From: Rhizobiales bacterium 62-17
GTDB taxonomy: Bacteria > Pseudomonadota > Alphaproteobacteria > Rhizobiales > Beijerinckiaceae
Assembly (NCBI GenBank): GCA_001898965.1
Contig: MKVW01000001.1
Span: 521,095-585,094, forward strand
Reading direction: 5' to 3'
Length of the DNA stretch: 64,000 bases
The position numbers were made by a program, and so were the translations under genes. This document shows, piece after piece, positions 1 through 9,350 of the stretch (its first letter is position 1; each line of letters opens with the position of its first letter). The notes under the pieces were generated by a model, which had not been told where the DNA came from, did not search any database, and was given only the letters and a program-made list of their open reading frames with translations.

Positions 1-58
1 GATTGACGAAGTTCACAGAAGGGGTGCGGGCGCGACAGGCCGCCGGCCAAACTAATTC

Positions 59-1360
59 GTGTTCGAACTCATCATAGCGGTTGGGTTGATAGCCCTTAAC
101 GCACTGTTTTCCTTATCGGAATTCGCTATTGTCTCGGCGCGGAAGACGCGGCTGAGGACTTTGGCGGATATCGGCCGTTCTGGCGCCGCTCTGGCACTGG
201 AATTGGCCGAGAATCCCGGCCGTTTCCTATCGACGGTCCAAATCGGCATTACGCTGGTCGGTATTCTGGCCGGCGCTTTTTCTGGCGCCGCGCTGGGCGC
301 GGAAGCCTCAAGCTGGCTGCGCCAGCATGGCGTCTGGGAAGGAGCGGTCGATCCGCTCGGCTACGGCCTGGTGATTGGCGTCATCACTTATTTATCAGTG
401 GTCGTCGGCGAACTGGTGCCCAAGCAGATCGCTCTGCGTAATGCCGAGGGCATTGCCTGCACCATGGCGCCCGTCATGTACGGCCTGTCGAAATTGGCGG
501 CGCCGCTGGTTTATCTGCTCGACCTCTCGACGCGCACCATCTTCAAAGTGTTCGGTGTGACCGAATTGCAGGAGACCGCGCCGACGGAAGAAGAGATCAA
601 GACGCTTGTCGAGGAAGCGGCTGACGCCGGCGTCATCGAAAGCGACGAACAGCGGATGATCACCGGCGTGCTGCGCCTCGGCGATCGTCATGTCAGCGCG
701 GTGATGACGCCGCGCACCGATGTCGAATGGCTCGACCTTGAACTCGATGACGACGAAATCCGCACCGTGCTCGCCAATACCAAACATTCGCGTCTGCCGG
801 TGGGCGAAGGCTCGCCCGACCGCATGATCGGTGTATTGCAGGTGCGCGAACTGTTGGCGCCGATGCTGACGGGCGGCCGGTTTGATCCACGTGCCCACGT
901 GCGCAAGGCGCCGGAATTTCCCGACGTGCTCGATGCGCTCGATGCCTTGCAGGCCTTGCGTCAAGCGGAAGTGCCGATGGCACTGGTGCATGACGAACAT
1001 GGTCACTTCGACGGCATCGTGACGCCGGCCGATATTCTGGATGCGATTGCCGGCGCGTTTCGTTCCGACGAGGGTTCGAACGATCCCGAGGCGGTGCTGC
1101 GCGAGGATGGTTCGTGGTTGCTCGCCGGCTGGATGCCCGCCGACGAGGCGGCGGAGCTTCTGCACATCGGCCTGCCGGAGCGGCGCGAATATGAGACCGT
1201 GGCAGGCCTCATCATCAGCGCTTTGCAACGCCTGCCGACGACGGGTGAATTCGTCGAAGCACATGGCTGGCGATTCGAAGTGGTCGATCTTGATGGCCGC
1301 CGCGTCGACAAGATTCTCGCGGCCAAACTGCCTGATCCGAGCGAACAGGAAGACGGCTGA
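59..1360 (+). CDS. Hemolysin-family / CNNM-CorC type membrane protein
   Basis: A 433-residue protein starting at GTG. Residues 1 to about 190 form a DUF21 (CNNM) membrane domain with an N-terminal signal-anchor helix and further hydrophobic segments. Residues about 205-330 form a pair of CBS domains, with the motif VSAVMTPRTDVEWLDL at its start. The last 90 residues match the CorC_HlyC domain (GWMPADEAAELL onwards). Family members are inner-membrane proteins linked to Mg2+ or Co2+ homeostasis; the old name hemolysin (TlyC) is probably misleading. Length and domain order are normal. The gene lies 82 bp upstream of nhaA on the same strand, so joint transcription of two ion-handling membrane proteins is possible. 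The transported ion cannot be read from the sequence. Confidence 0.9.
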   Translation: MFELIIAVGLIALNALFSLSEFAIVSARKTRLRTLADIGRSGAALALELAENPGRFLSTVQIGITLVGILAGAFSGAALGAEASSWLRQHGVWEGAVDPLGYGLVIGVITYLSVVVGELVPKQIALRNAEGIACTMAPVMYGLSKLAAPLVYLLDLSTRTIFKVFGVTELQETAPTEEEIKTLVEEAADAGVIESDEQRMITGVLRLGDRHVSAVMTPRTDVEWLDLELDDDEIRTVLANTKHSRLPVGEGSPDRMIGVLQVRELLAPMLTGGRFDPRAHVRKAPEFPDVLDALDALQALRQAEVPMALVHDEHGHFDGIVTPADILDAIAGAFRSDEGSNDPEAVLREDGSWLLAGWMPADEAAELLHIGLPERREYETVAGLIISALQRLPTTGEFVEAHGWRFEVVDLDGRRVDKILAAKLPDPSEQEDG

Positions 1361-1442
1361 GGTGGTTCTGCGGTTGCCGCGTCACTAAACTCGTTTAGAT
1401 TGTCCGGCTCGTGAAGGAGTCAGACAAGCAGCGGGTGAAGCT

Positions 1443-2630
1443 TTGACCAAGGAAAACGTGCCGTCATCGCGTCCGAGACGCGCCGAAGCCTTGCGTCAGT
1501 TTCTGCGAAGCGAAGCGGCTGGCGGCGTCATTTTGATGATCGCGGCCGTACTCGCGATGATCGTCGCCAATTCGGCGTTATCGGCCACCTATTTTGATAC
1601 GCTGGCGCGCAAGCTTGGCGGTCTCTCGGTTTTGCATTGGATCAACGATGCGTTGATGGCCGTGTTCTTCCTGCTCGTCGGCCTTGAGATCAAACGCGAA
1701 TTCGCCGGCGGAGAATTGGCCACTTGGCCGCGACGTGCCCTGCCGGGCGTCGCTGCTGCCGGTGGCATGATCGTGCCGGCGCTGATCTATGTGGCGCTGA
1801 ACTGGCAAACGCCAGCGACGTTGCGCGGTTGGGCCATTCCCGCCGCCACTGATATTGCCTTTGCGCTGGGCGTGTTGGCATTGCTCGGCACGCGCGCGCC
1901 GCCATCCCTGAAAATTTTTCTCGCCGCCCTCGCCATTCTCGACGATCTCGGCGCGGTGGTCATCATCGCGCTGTTCTATACGTCGCAATTGGCGCTCTGG
2001 GCTCTGGCTGGCGTGGCCGTGACGATGATCGTGCTGGCGGCGCTGAATTATTTCGGCTTCAAGCAATTGTGGGCCTATCTGCTGCTCGGCGTCATCCTCT
2101 GGGTGTTCATGCATGAATCGGGTGTGCATGCGACCTTGGCGGGCGTGCTGTTGGCGCTGACCATTCCTGGCGGCGGTGAAGCAGGCGAGGAGCACACACC
2201 GTTGCAGGAGCTCGAACATCGTCTCCATGTGCCGGTGGCGTTTTTCATCGTGCCTTTATTCGGTTTTGCCAATGCTGGCGTGTCGCTGAGCGGCATTGGT
2301 TTCGATCAATTGTTTCATCCGGTTACGATCGGCATTGCGGCAGGTCTGTTCGTCGGCAAGCAAGTGGGTGTGTTCGCCGCGACCAAGCTCGCAGTTTGGC
2401 TCAAACTCGCTGAACCGCCGCAGAATGCCACGGCGATGCAGGTTTATGGTGTGAGCATTCTGTGCGGCATCGGCTTCACCATGAGCCTGTTCATCGGCTT
2501 GCTGGCCTTCCCCGGTGCAAACGATCTTGAAGCGGCGGTCAAAATCGGCGTGCTTGTCGGTTCCATCGCTTCCGGCATTCTTGGCACTGTGATTTTGATC
2601 GCGGCTGCCAAACCAGCGCGGGCCGTCTGA
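1443..2630 (+). CDS. nhaA: Na+/H+ antiporter NhaA
   Basis: A 395-residue polytopic inner-membrane protein that exchanges Na+ for H+ to control internal pH and sodium. The family hallmarks are present: [13 protein letters not shown] after the second helix, and the ion-binding aspartates D137, D167 and D168 (AILDDLG), equivalent to D133, D163 and D164 of the E. coli protein. About twelve hydrophobic segments can be followed. The start is TTG, with the GAAGGAG stretch about 25 bp upstream and no better placed ATG. The stop codon is one base from the following nnr start, so translational coupling is likely. Confidence 0.95.
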   Translation: MTKENVPSSRPRRAEALRQFLRSEAAGGVILMIAAVLAMIVANSALSATYFDTLARKLGGLSVLHWINDALMAVFFLLVGLEIKREFAGGELATWPRRALPGVAAAGGMIVPALIYVALNWQTPATLRGWAIPAATDIAFALGVLALLGTRAPPSLKIFLAALAILDDLGAVVIIALFYTSQLALWALAGVAVTMIVLAALNYFGFKQLWAYLLLGVILWVFMHESGVHATLAGVLLALTIPGGGEAGEEHTPLQELEHRLHVPVAFFIVPLFGFANAGVSLSGIGFDQLFHPVTIGIAAGLFVGKQVGVFAATKLAVWLKLAEPPQNATAMQVYGVSILCGIGFTMSLFIGLLAFPGANDLEAAVKIGVLVGSIASGILGTVILIAAAKPARAV

Positions 2631-2631
2631 C

Positions 2632-4143
2632 ATGTTTCCGCCGGCGGCTGATCAACTCGAACTGTTGACGCCGGAGGAAATGGCCCAGGCTGACCGCCTG
2701 ACGATCGAAGCGGGCACGGCTGGCATCGTTCTGATGGAAGCGGCCGGCCAGGCGGTGGCCGATCAAGTGCAGCACATGTTGTCGGCAGGCGAACGCCGCG
2801 TCGTCATTCTCTGTGGGCCTGGCAATAACGGGGGCGACGGTTTCGTCGCTGCCCGTTTGCTGCGCGAAGCGGGGCTCGATGTCACCGTCGGTTTGCTCGG
2901 CGATCGCGCGAAGCTGTCGGGTGATGCGCGCTTGGCCGCCGAGGCGTGGACCGGGCGTTTGACGTCGGCCGCATTGGTAAAACTCGACGAGACTGACCTC
3001 GTCGTCGACGCTTTATTCGGCGCGGGACTGTCGCGAGATCTCGATGGTCGCGCGCGGTCCATCGTTGAACGATTGAACGCCTGGCGCGGCGCGCATGGTC
3101 GCAAGGTGATCGCCGTCGACATGCCTTCCGGCATCGATGGCGCCACAGGCGCGGTGCGCGGCGTCGCCGTCGAAGCTGATGCGTCGGTGACGTTCTTTCG
3201 CTTGAAGCCAGGCCATCTGTTGCTGCCAGGGCGGACGCTGTGCGGTAAAATCGTGTTGGCGCAGATCGGCATCGCGCCGCAGGTTTTGGCGGCGGTGCGG
3301 CCAACCGCTTATGTCAATCAGCCCGCTTTGTGGCATGCGGCTCTACCGTCCTTGCTGGCGACAGGCCATAAATACACACGCGGCCACGCTGTTGCTTTTT
3401 CGGGTGCGCCTCATCGTACAGGGGCGGCGCGTTTGTCAGCGCGGGCAGCTCTGCGGGCCGGCGCGGGGCTGGTCACTTTGCTGTCGCCGCGTGCCTCATT
3501 GGCGGTGAATGCCGCTCATCTCACGGCGGTGATGCTGACCCCTTGCGACAATGTGCATGAGTGTCGCGAAATTCTGGCGGATCCTCGCATCAATGCTTTG
3601 GTGCTTGGCCCGGCGATGGGCGTCACGCCGCTGACACGTGATCTCGTGTTGGCCGTGCTCGCCACCGCTGGCCGGCGCGCCATCGTTCTTGATGCGGATG
3701 CACTCACGGTGTTCGCAAGCGAACCGAACATTCTGTTCAAAGCGATCGCCGATCACGATGGTCCGGTCGTGCTGACGCCGCATGAAGGCGAGTTTGCTCG
3801 TCTGTTTGCGGTTGCGGGCAGCAAGCTGGAACGCGCGCGGTTGGCCGCGCGCCAAAGCAGTGCCATCGTGCTGCTGAAAGGCGCCGATACGGTCGTCGCG
3901 CATCCCGACGGGCGCGCTGCCATTGCCTGCGATCTGCCACCGACGCTCGCCACCGCCGGCTCAGGCGATGTTCTGGCTGGCTTGATCTGTGGATTATTGG
4001 CGCAAGAGATGGCGCCATTCGACGCGACATGCGCGGCCGTGTGGTTGCATGGCGCTGCAGCGCGCACGATAGGTCAGGGCCTCATCGCAGAAGATCTGCC
4101 CGAGGCCATGCCTGCCGTGTGGAAGGCGCTCGCCAGTCTTTAA
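2632..4143 (+). CDS. nnr: Bifunctional NAD(P)H-hydrate epimerase / ADP-dependent dehydratase
   Basis: A 503-residue metabolite-repair enzyme that restores damaged NAD(P)HX. Residues 1 to about 215 are the YjeF_N epimerase domain (GPGNNGGDGFVAARLL, VDMPSGIDG). Residues about 230-503 are the ribokinase-like dehydratase domain (VVLTPHEGEFARLF, LLKGADTVV, TAGSGDVLAGLICGLLA). The two-domain fusion and length are the usual bacterial form. It begins one base after the nhaA stop and its stop overlaps the stop of the convergent YciI gene by three bases. In many Rhizobiales this gene sits by glnB; here it does not. Confidence 0.95.
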   Translation: MFPPAADQLELLTPEEMAQADRLTIEAGTAGIVLMEAAGQAVADQVQHMLSAGERRVVILCGPGNNGGDGFVAARLLREAGLDVTVGLLGDRAKLSGDARLAAEAWTGRLTSAALVKLDETDLVVDALFGAGLSRDLDGRARSIVERLNAWRGAHGRKVIAVDMPSGIDGATGAVRGVAVEADASVTFFRLKPGHLLLPGRTLCGKIVLAQIGIAPQVLAAVRPTAYVNQPALWHAALPSLLATGHKYTRGHAVAFSGAPHRTGAARLSARAALRAGAGLVTLLSPRASLAVNAAHLTAVMLTPCDNVHECREILADPRINALVLGPAMGVTPLTRDLVLAVLATAGRRAIVLDADALTVFASEPNILFKAIADHDGPVVLTPHEGEFARLFAVAGSKLERARLAARQSSAIVLLKGADTVVAHPDGRAAIACDLPPTLATAGSGDVLAGLICGLLAQEMAPFDATCAAVWLHGAAARTIGQGLIAEDLPEAMPAVWKALASL

Positions 4144-4415
4144 CCGATGGTCTTTTCCCAGCGCATCAGGCGAACATCATTGTAGACGCCGCTCATGACA
4201 AAAGGATCGGCCGCGCTGAAAGCTTCCACTTCCGCGAAGTCTTTGGCATCGAAAACGATCAATGCGCCGACACGCTCGCCGTCCGCCGCATAGATCGGCC
4301 CTGATTGCAGCAGTTGTGCTTTGCCAGAGCGCAAGTGCGCCGAATGGGCGGCAAGGTTTTGCGCGCGTTCCTGGTCCTTGCCGGGCGCATTGTAAGCAAG
4401 TCTCACGATGAGCAT
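4140..4415 (-). CDS. YciI family protein
   Basis: A 91-residue protein of the YciI / ferredoxin-like alpha-beta fold. It shows the pattern of the family: an N-terminal beta strand MLIVRLAYNAPGKDQERAQN, a His in AHSAHLRS, the GALIVFDAKDFAEVEAF core and a C-terminal SGVYNDVRLMRWEKTI strand. The family lies near dehydrochlorinase-like proteins and stress proteins, but no reaction is settled. A strong AGGGAGG ribosome binding site precedes the ATG. It converges on the nnr gene with overlapping stop codons. Probably monocistronic. Confidence 0.85.
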   Translation of the reverse strand: MLIVRLAYNAPGKDQERAQNLAAHSAHLRSGKAQLLQSGPIYAADGERVGALIVFDAKDFAEVEAFSAADPFVMSGVYNDVRLMRWEKTIG

Positions 4416-4448
4416 GTGTCCTCCCTAAAGTCGTTGAATGCGGTGGCT

Positions 4449-4506
4449 AAAGCGTTTTCGAGCGAAGTGGTTTCCGGTTCGCGTGAAGAAAACGCGTAAA
4501 ACAAGA
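4449..4506. repeat. Rhizobiales-type intergenic repeat element
   Basis: The stretch begins AAAGCGTTTTCGAGCGAAGT and ends with GAAAACGCGT followed by AAAACAAG. I recognise this as a short element scattered in intergenic regions of many Rhizobiales genomes. Its ends GCGTTTTC and GAAAACGC are inverted, so the transcript can fold into a hairpin. It sits between the YciI start and the terminator of the oxidase-like gene. Only one copy is seen in this window. Confidence 0.6.
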
Positions 4507-4509
4507 GTC

Positions 4510-4550
4510 TGAAGTCTTTCGCCGTTTCAGTGAAACGGTGAAAGACTTCA
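4510..4550 (-). terminator. Near-perfect 41-bp palindrome, terminator of the oxidase-like gene
   Basis: Arms TGAAGTCTTTC and GAAAGACTTCA (11 bp), one G-T pair, then inner arms CCGTTTCA and TGAAACGG (8 bp) around a single G. The stop codon of the minus-strand gene forms the outer end of the stem. On the minus strand the stem is followed by GACTCTTGTTTTA, a U-rich tail, so it should act as an intrinsic terminator for the oxidase-like gene. Confidence 0.8.
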
Positions 4551-5945
4551 GGTCACTTCGAACCAGCCGCCAAGGCCAGCTACCGCATGATCGAGAATGC
4601 CGCTGCCGAGCCGCCAGCGGCCTGGATTGTCGGCGACGAACGCGATCCGCACCGTGCGTCCCGGCGCGACGATGACGCTGTCGCGCCAATATGGCTCCCA
4701 ACCATCGTCGAGCAGATGCAATTGACGCATCACGTGGCCATAGAGGCGCATCACATGGGCGACATTGGACTGGTTGAGAAAGCCCAACGTCACCGGCATG
4801 CCACGTTTGACGGAAAAGAGCGGCGGATCGTTGGCCCGCATGATTTTGCCATTGAGCCTCCATAGCGCCATATCCGGTGTCAGGCATTGGGCGTTGCGTG
4901 GCGCAGGAACCCGTTCGATGAAGAGATCGAGCCGTTTGGCGTTTTGCAACGGGATCACTGGGCGCACCAGCGGATTGACCGGCGCCGATTTGATTGGCGG
5001 CCGCGACTTTGCTTTTTCGCCCTTCGACGTGAAGGTGATGATGGCTCTGTCGGTCTCGCCGGCAAGGCCCAAAGCGCCGCCGCGCAGGATGACTTTCATC
5101 TCCTGACCTTCAGCCGGCATGTCGAACATGATGTCGAAACGCGCGCCGGGGCCGACTGGAATGCTGCGTTGAACCGGCTCGAATTCGTCGCAGTTCTGCC
5201 CATCGATGGCGGTGATGAAAGGCTGCGCACCTTCGAAGGTCAGTGCCATCAGGCGCGCCGTGGTCGCCGCTGCAAGGCGCAGCCAGACGCGCTCTCCCGG
5301 CGCGAAGCTATGCGCTTGCGGCGCCGGCTTGCCGTTGATGGTGATGAGTGCGCCGATGCGTCCCGCGCCACCGGCTTCCTCGACCGAGGTGAAGGCTTCG
5401 CGCCCTTTCGTCGTCGAACAGGCTGACAATTGCGCCGTGTTATCGAGTTTCCAATCGGCGATGACGGCGATCACTTCGTGATCGTGTTCGGGCGTATCCG
5501 GTTCGTCGACGATCAACAGGCCGTGCAGGCCACGCGCCGTCTGCTCAGCGAAACTCGCATCGGCATGCGCATGATAGAGAAAGACGCCAGCATCGGGCGG
5601 CGTGAAACGATAGTCGAACGATGCGCCTGGCGCGATGGCTTTCTGTGTGAGCGGCGCCACGCCATCGAAGGCATTGGGTCCGCGCATACCACGAAAATGC
5701 AGCGAGGTCGGCGCGTTCAATTTGTTGATGAGGCGCAGGCGCAATTCATCGCCACGTTTGAGACGCAGCAGCGGACCAGGCGATTGTCCATCGCCACCAA
5801 GAATGTCCGTTTCGGCTGTCTCGGTGAGGCGCAGCTTGCCGGCACGCGCTTCGACATTACGAAATTCATCTTGCGCGTGCGCATACGCAGGCAGCAGAGC
5901 GCTTGACGTGGCGCCGAGGAGAACGTGTCGCCGGGTGAGAGTCAT
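4548..5945 (-). CDS. Multicopper-oxidase-fold protein, Tat-exported, copper ligands degenerate
   Basis: A 465-residue protein with a twin-arginine signal (TLTRRHVLLGATSSALLPA, cleavage near AHA-QD) and three cupredoxin domains. Of the four copper motifs only the second (YHAH) is whole. The first reads LHFRG instead of HWHG, the third HVMRLYGH instead of HPxHLHGH, and the fourth GSGILDH instead of HCHxxxH, so the type 1 cysteine and its neighbours are lost. The protein is therefore probably not a copper oxidase. E. coli FtsP (SufI) is a known copper-free Tat-exported member with a divisome role, and this could be a counterpart, but that is inference. It is monocistronic, transcribed away from the TauD-like gene, and ends in a strong terminator. 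Confidence 0.85.
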   Translation of the reverse strand: MTLTRRHVLLGATSSALLPAYAHAQDEFRNVEARAGKLRLTETAETDILGGDGQSPGPLLRLKRGDELRLRLINKLNAPTSLHFRGMRGPNAFDGVAPLTQKAIAPGASFDYRFTPPDAGVFLYHAHADASFAEQTARGLHGLLIVDEPDTPEHDHEVIAVIADWKLDNTAQLSACSTTKGREAFTSVEEAGGAGRIGALITINGKPAPQAHSFAPGERVWLRLAAATTARLMALTFEGAQPFITAIDGQNCDEFEPVQRSIPVGPGARFDIMFDMPAEGQEMKVILRGGALGLAGETDRAIITFTSKGEKAKSRPPIKSAPVNPLVRPVIPLQNAKRLDLFIERVPAPRNAQCLTPDMALWRLNGKIMRANDPPLFSVKRGMPVTLGFLNQSNVAHVMRLYGHVMRQLHLLDDGWEPYWRDSVIVAPGRTVRIAFVADNPGRWRLGSGILDHAVAGLGGWFEVT

Positions 5946-6076
5946 GTGTTCTCTATAGAAGAACGAGTGCGACGCGGCGAGCCCGTTGCAATCGGTCTTT
6001 GTGTTGGCCTGATCCGGGAGTATGAAAACGCAAAACAGAAAAAGAAATCAAAACAGAAATGAGGAGAGGAAACACC

Positions 6077-6925
6077 ATGGCGATCTCGGTCAAGAAACTT
6101 CATCCAATAATCGGCGCGGAAGTGCAGGGCGTCGATCTGTCGAAGCCTGTGGATGGCGAAACCGCCGCAGCGATTCGCCGCGCCTTCGAGGATCACGTGG
6201 TTCTGGTCTTCCGCGACCAGCAGCTCGACGAACAGGCCCAGCTCGCCGCCGCTGGGCTTTTCGGCAAGGTCGCGATGCGCCGTCGGCCGATCAGCGGCGA
6301 CGGGCCGGGAGGGAGTTTCGACACCCCTTTCATGCTGGTCACCAATATTGTCGAGGACGGCAAGGCGATCGGCGCCTTCGGCGATGGCGAAATGTGGTTC
6401 CATCACGACACCAGCTATTATCCCGAGCCGCACCGGGCGACGCTGCTTTATGCCCTCAAGCTCACCTCCTGGGGCGGCGAGACCAGCTTTTCCAACCTCT
6501 ACCGAGCCTATGAGATGGTCCCACAACCCCTGCGTGACCGGCTGGAGGGGCGTAAGGTCCTGCAAATTCACGATTACAAGCGGCGGGAGCGGCTCGACCT
6601 CGAGGCCATCGATATTGCCAAGGTCAGGCATATGGAACAGCCGATTTTCATCACCCATCCCGCCACCGGACGCAAAGCGCTCTATGTCTCCCGGCTGATG
6701 TCGGCGCGGATCGAGGGACTGAGTCGGGAGGAGAGCGAGGAGGCTTTGGCCACGCTTTTCGACATTTCCGAGGATCCCTCAATCATTTACGAGCATAAAT
6801 GGCGGCTGGGCGACCTAGTGATCTGGGATAATTGGTGCTCGATCCACGCCCGTAAGGATTTTCCCCGCGAGGAGCCCCGTCTGATGCGCCGTTTGACCAT
6901 CGAAGGGCAGGCCATGAGGTTTTAG
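6077..6925 (+). CDS. TauD/TfdA family Fe(II)/2-oxoglutarate dioxygenase
   Basis: About 282 residues. The facial triad is visible: HxD in MWFHHDTSYYPEPHRATLL, and the distal His in WDNWCSIHARKDFP, followed by the 2-oxoglutarate-binding Arg in RLMRRLTIEG. Family members hydroxylate taurine, 2,4-D, alkyl sulfates and other acids; the substrate here is unknown. I chose the ATG at 6077 because GAGGAGAGGA lies just upstream; an in-frame ATG at 6059 is inside that site. The gene is isolated between a divergent oxidase-fold gene and tRNA-Leu, with no sulfonate transporter beside it, so a taurine role is not supported by context. Confidence 0.9.
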   Translation: MAISVKKLHPIIGAEVQGVDLSKPVDGETAAAIRRAFEDHVVLVFRDQQLDEQAQLAAAGLFGKVAMRRRPISGDGPGGSFDTPFMLVTNIVEDGKAIGAFGDGEMWFHHDTSYYPEPHRATLLYALKLTSWGGETSFSNLYRAYEMVPQPLRDRLEGRKVLQIHDYKRRERLDLEAIDIAKVRHMEQPIFITHPATGRKALYVSRLMSARIEGLSREESEEALATLFDISEDPSIIYEHKWRLGDLVIWDNWCSIHARKDFPREEPRLMRRLTIEGQAMRF

Positions 6926-7046
6926 CTTGCGGTTTTGAGCGCTGATCGGCCGCGATTTTTCCCTCGCGTCCGGGCGGACCCATTGCTATAGAGCCGCGAC
7001 CCGAACGGCGAAACTTTCGGGCCGTGAGGGCGCAGCCGCGTCCGGG

Positions 7047-7131
7047 GCGGGCGTGGCGGAACTGGTAGACGCAGTGGATTTAGGTTCCACCGCCGCAAGG
7101 CGTGGGGGTTCGAGTCCCTCCGCCCGCACCA
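7047..7131 (+). tRNA. tRNA-Leu (anticodon TAG)
   Basis: An 85-nt class II tRNA. Acceptor arms GCGGGCG (7047-7053) and CGCCCGC (7121-7127), discriminator A and encoded CCA. The anticodon stem GTGGA / TCCAC holds loop TTTAGGT, giving anticodon TAG. A long variable arm (CGCCGCAAGGCG) and the T-loop GGTTCGAGTCC are present. Confidence 0.97.
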
Positions 7132-7218
7132 CGCCGATTGGTCGCCGTTTCAAGAGAATTCCGTCGACCGTGGGATGCGAATCCCGGCCAGGTTGAAGTG
7201 TTAAGAAGGTATTTGAAC

Positions 7219-8577
7219 ATGCAAGTGACAGAAACCCTCTCCGAAGGCCTGAAGCGCGCCTATAAGGTGGTCCTTCCGGTCGACGACCTCGCCCGCCGGC
7301 TCGACAGCCAGCTCGTCGAGATGAAGGACAAGGTCCGCATCAATGGGTTCCGTCCGGGCAAGGTGCCGGTGGATCATCTCAAGAAGATGTACGGCCGCCA
7401 GGTCATGGCCGACGTGCTGCAGGACGCCGTCAACGAGGTGAACCGCAAGATCGTCGAGGACCACAAGATTCGCCTCGCCGGCGAACCCAAGATCGACATT
7501 GAGGGCGGCGACGAGGGCGTGAAGAAGGCCATCGAAGTCCAGGGCGACCTGGCTTTCACCGTCAATCTCGAAGTGCTGCCGAAGTTCGAAGTCGGCTCGT
7601 TCGACGACGTGGCCGTCGAGCGTCTGGTGGTCGAGCCGGGCGATGACGAGGTCAACGACGCTCTTAACCGCATGGCCGAACAGAGCCGTCCGTTCGTCGC
7701 CAAGGAAGGCGCCGCCGCCAAGGGCGACAAGGTCACTATCGATTTCGTCGGCAAGATCGACGATGTGCCGTTCGAAGGCGGCGCTGGCACCGACACGCCG
7801 CTGACGCTGGGTTCTGGCCAGTTCATCCCCGGCTTCGAGGATCAGCTCGAAGGCGCTGCCAAGGGCGACGAGCGCGCCGTCAAGGTGACGTTCCCGGCCG
7901 AATATCAGGCGCCGCATCTCGCCGGCAAGGAAGCCGTGTTCGATGTCACCGTGAAAGGTGTCGAAGCGCCGGGCGAGCTGAAGCTCGACGACGAATTCGC
8001 CAAGACCCTGGGCCTTGAGAGCCTCGACAAACTCAAGGAAGCCATCCGCGACAACATCAAGCGCGAATTCGACCAGATTTCCCGCGAGAAGCTGAAGCGC
8101 GAACTGCTCGACGCCCTCGACAAGAAGTACAGCTTCGAACTGCCGCCGGGCCTGGTCGAACAGGAATTCAACGGCATTTGGGGCCAGGTGAAGGCCGAAC
8201 AGGAACGCGCCAAGAAGACCTTTGAGGACGAAGGCACGACCGAAGAAGCCGCCAAGGCCGACTATCAGCGGATCGCCGAACGCCGTGTTCGCCTGGGTCT
8301 GGTGCTGGCGGAAGTCGGCGAGCAGGCCAAGGTCGAGGTTTCCAACGAGGAACTGTCGCAGGCGATCATCGAGCGCGCCCGCCAGTACCGCGGCCAGGAA
8401 AAGGCGATCTGGGACTACTATCAGAAGAACCCGGACGCCGTGGCCGCCCAGATTCGCGCGCCGCTGTTCGAGGAAAAGGTCATCGACGTGGTCGTTTCCA
8501 AGGCCAAGGTCACCGACAAGACCGTGTCCAAGGAAGAGCTGCTTAAGCCGGTCGAGGACGACGCCGCTAAGGCCTGA
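7219..8577 (+). CDS. tig: Trigger factor (ribosome-associated chaperone and prolyl isomerase)
   Basis: A 452-residue chaperone. Residues 1 to about 145 are the ribosome-binding domain, with the signature region [17 protein letters not shown]. Residues about 160-245 are the FKBP-type isomerase domain ([20 protein letters not shown]). The rest is the helical substrate-binding C-domain. The start at 7219 has AAGAAGG ten bases upstream; an open frame reaching back to 7102 overlaps tRNA-Leu and is not real. The order tig, clpP, clpX, lon is the classic protein quality-control string. A GC-rich hairpin separates tig from clpP. Confidence 0.97.
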   Translation: MQVTETLSEGLKRAYKVVLPVDDLARRLDSQLVEMKDKVRINGFRPGKVPVDHLKKMYGRQVMADVLQDAVNEVNRKIVEDHKIRLAGEPKIDIEGGDEGVKKAIEVQGDLAFTVNLEVLPKFEVGSFDDVAVERLVVEPGDDEVNDALNRMAEQSRPFVAKEGAAAKGDKVTIDFVGKIDDVPFEGGAGTDTPLTLGSGQFIPGFEDQLEGAAKGDERAVKVTFPAEYQAPHLAGKEAVFDVTVKGVEAPGELKLDDEFAKTLGLESLDKLKEAIRDNIKREFDQISREKLKRELLDALDKKYSFELPPGLVEQEFNGIWGQVKAEQERAKKTFEDEGTTEEAAKADYQRIAERRVRLGLVLAEVGEQAKVEVSNEELSQAIIERARQYRGQEKAIWDYYQKNPDAVAAQIRAPLFEEKVIDVVVSKAKVTDKTVSKEELLKPVEDDAAKA

Positions 8578-8614
8578 CGCTTCGGCCGCAACCGGAAATT
8601 CACGCTGAATCAGA

Positions 8615-8649
8615 AAGGCCGGGGACCTGCGAACGCGGGCCCCGGCCTT
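8615..8649 (+). terminator. Hairpin between tig and clpP
   Basis: Arms AAGGCCGGGG and CCCCGGCCTT form a perfect 10-bp stem around a 15-base loop. There is no T tract (CCCATTG follows), so it may be a weak terminator or an mRNA-stabilising structure at the end of tig. Confidence 0.65.
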
Positions 8650-8717
8650 CCCATTGCACCAGCGGTTTCGATGACTATGTTGGGAAACCGAGTTGATTCC
8701 CCCAGACAGAGAGCCAC

Positions 8718-9350
8718 ATGCTGCGCGATCCCGTCGACGTCTATAATTCGTTTGTCATTCCGAGCGTGGAGGAAGTCACCTCGCGCGGCTCGTATCGCTA
8801 CGACATCTTTTCGCGCCTGCTGAAGGAGCGGATTATTTTCCTCGCCGGTCCGGTCGAGGATCAGGTGGCCACCCTGGTGGTGGCGCAGCTCCTCTATCTG
8901 GAAGCTGACAATCCCAAGAAGGACATTTCCTTCTACATCAATTCCCCCGGCGGGGTGGTGACGGCGGGCCTGTCGATCTACGACACCATGCAGTTCATCA
9001 AGCCGAAGGTTTCGACCCTGTGCATCGGCCAGGCGGCCTCCATGGGCTCGCTGCTGTTGTCGGCCGGTGAGCCAGGCATGCGTTTCAGCCTGCCGAATTC
9101 CCGCATCATGGTGCATCAGCCGTCCGGCGGTTTCCAAGGCCAGGCTTCGGACATCCAGCGCCACGCCGAGGACATACTCAAGGTCAAGCGTCGCCTGAAC
9201 GAAATCTACGTCAAGCACACCGGCCAGGATTATGATGCGATCGAGCGCGCGCTTGACCGTGACAATTTCATGTCGGCGGAAGAGGCCAAGAATTTCGGTC
9301 TGATCGATCAGGTCTTCGACAAGCGTCCGGACGAGATCGACGCCAAATAA
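8718..9350 (+). CDS. clpP: ATP-dependent Clp protease proteolytic subunit
   Basis: A 210-residue serine protease that assembles as a double heptamer and works with ClpX or ClpA. The catalytic triad is visible: S108 in [11 protein letters not shown]133 in [10 protein letters not shown] and D182 in [16 protein letters not shown] at 75-79 forms the oxyanion region. The short N-terminal stretch [16 protein letters not shown] is the usual alphaproteobacterial propeptide and axial loop. The start ATG follows the weak site CAGAGAG. It is followed by 340 bp and then clpX on the same strand. Confidence 0.97.
   Translation: MLRDPVDVYNSFVIPSVEEVTSRGSYRYDIFSRLLKERIIFLAGPVEDQVATLVVAQLLYLEADNPKKDISFYINSPGGVVTAGLSIYDTMQFIKPKVSTLCIGQAASMGSLLLSAGEPGMRFSLPNSRIMVHQPSGGFQGQASDIQRHAEDILKVKRRLNEIYVKHTGQDYDAIERALDRDNFMSAEEAKNFGLIDQVFDKRPDEIDAK

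Noticed and set aside
7102-7218. N-terminal extension of trigger factor back into tRNA-Leu
   Set aside because: The extension overlaps the tRNA and lacks a ribosome site; the ATG at 7219 has one and fits the family start.
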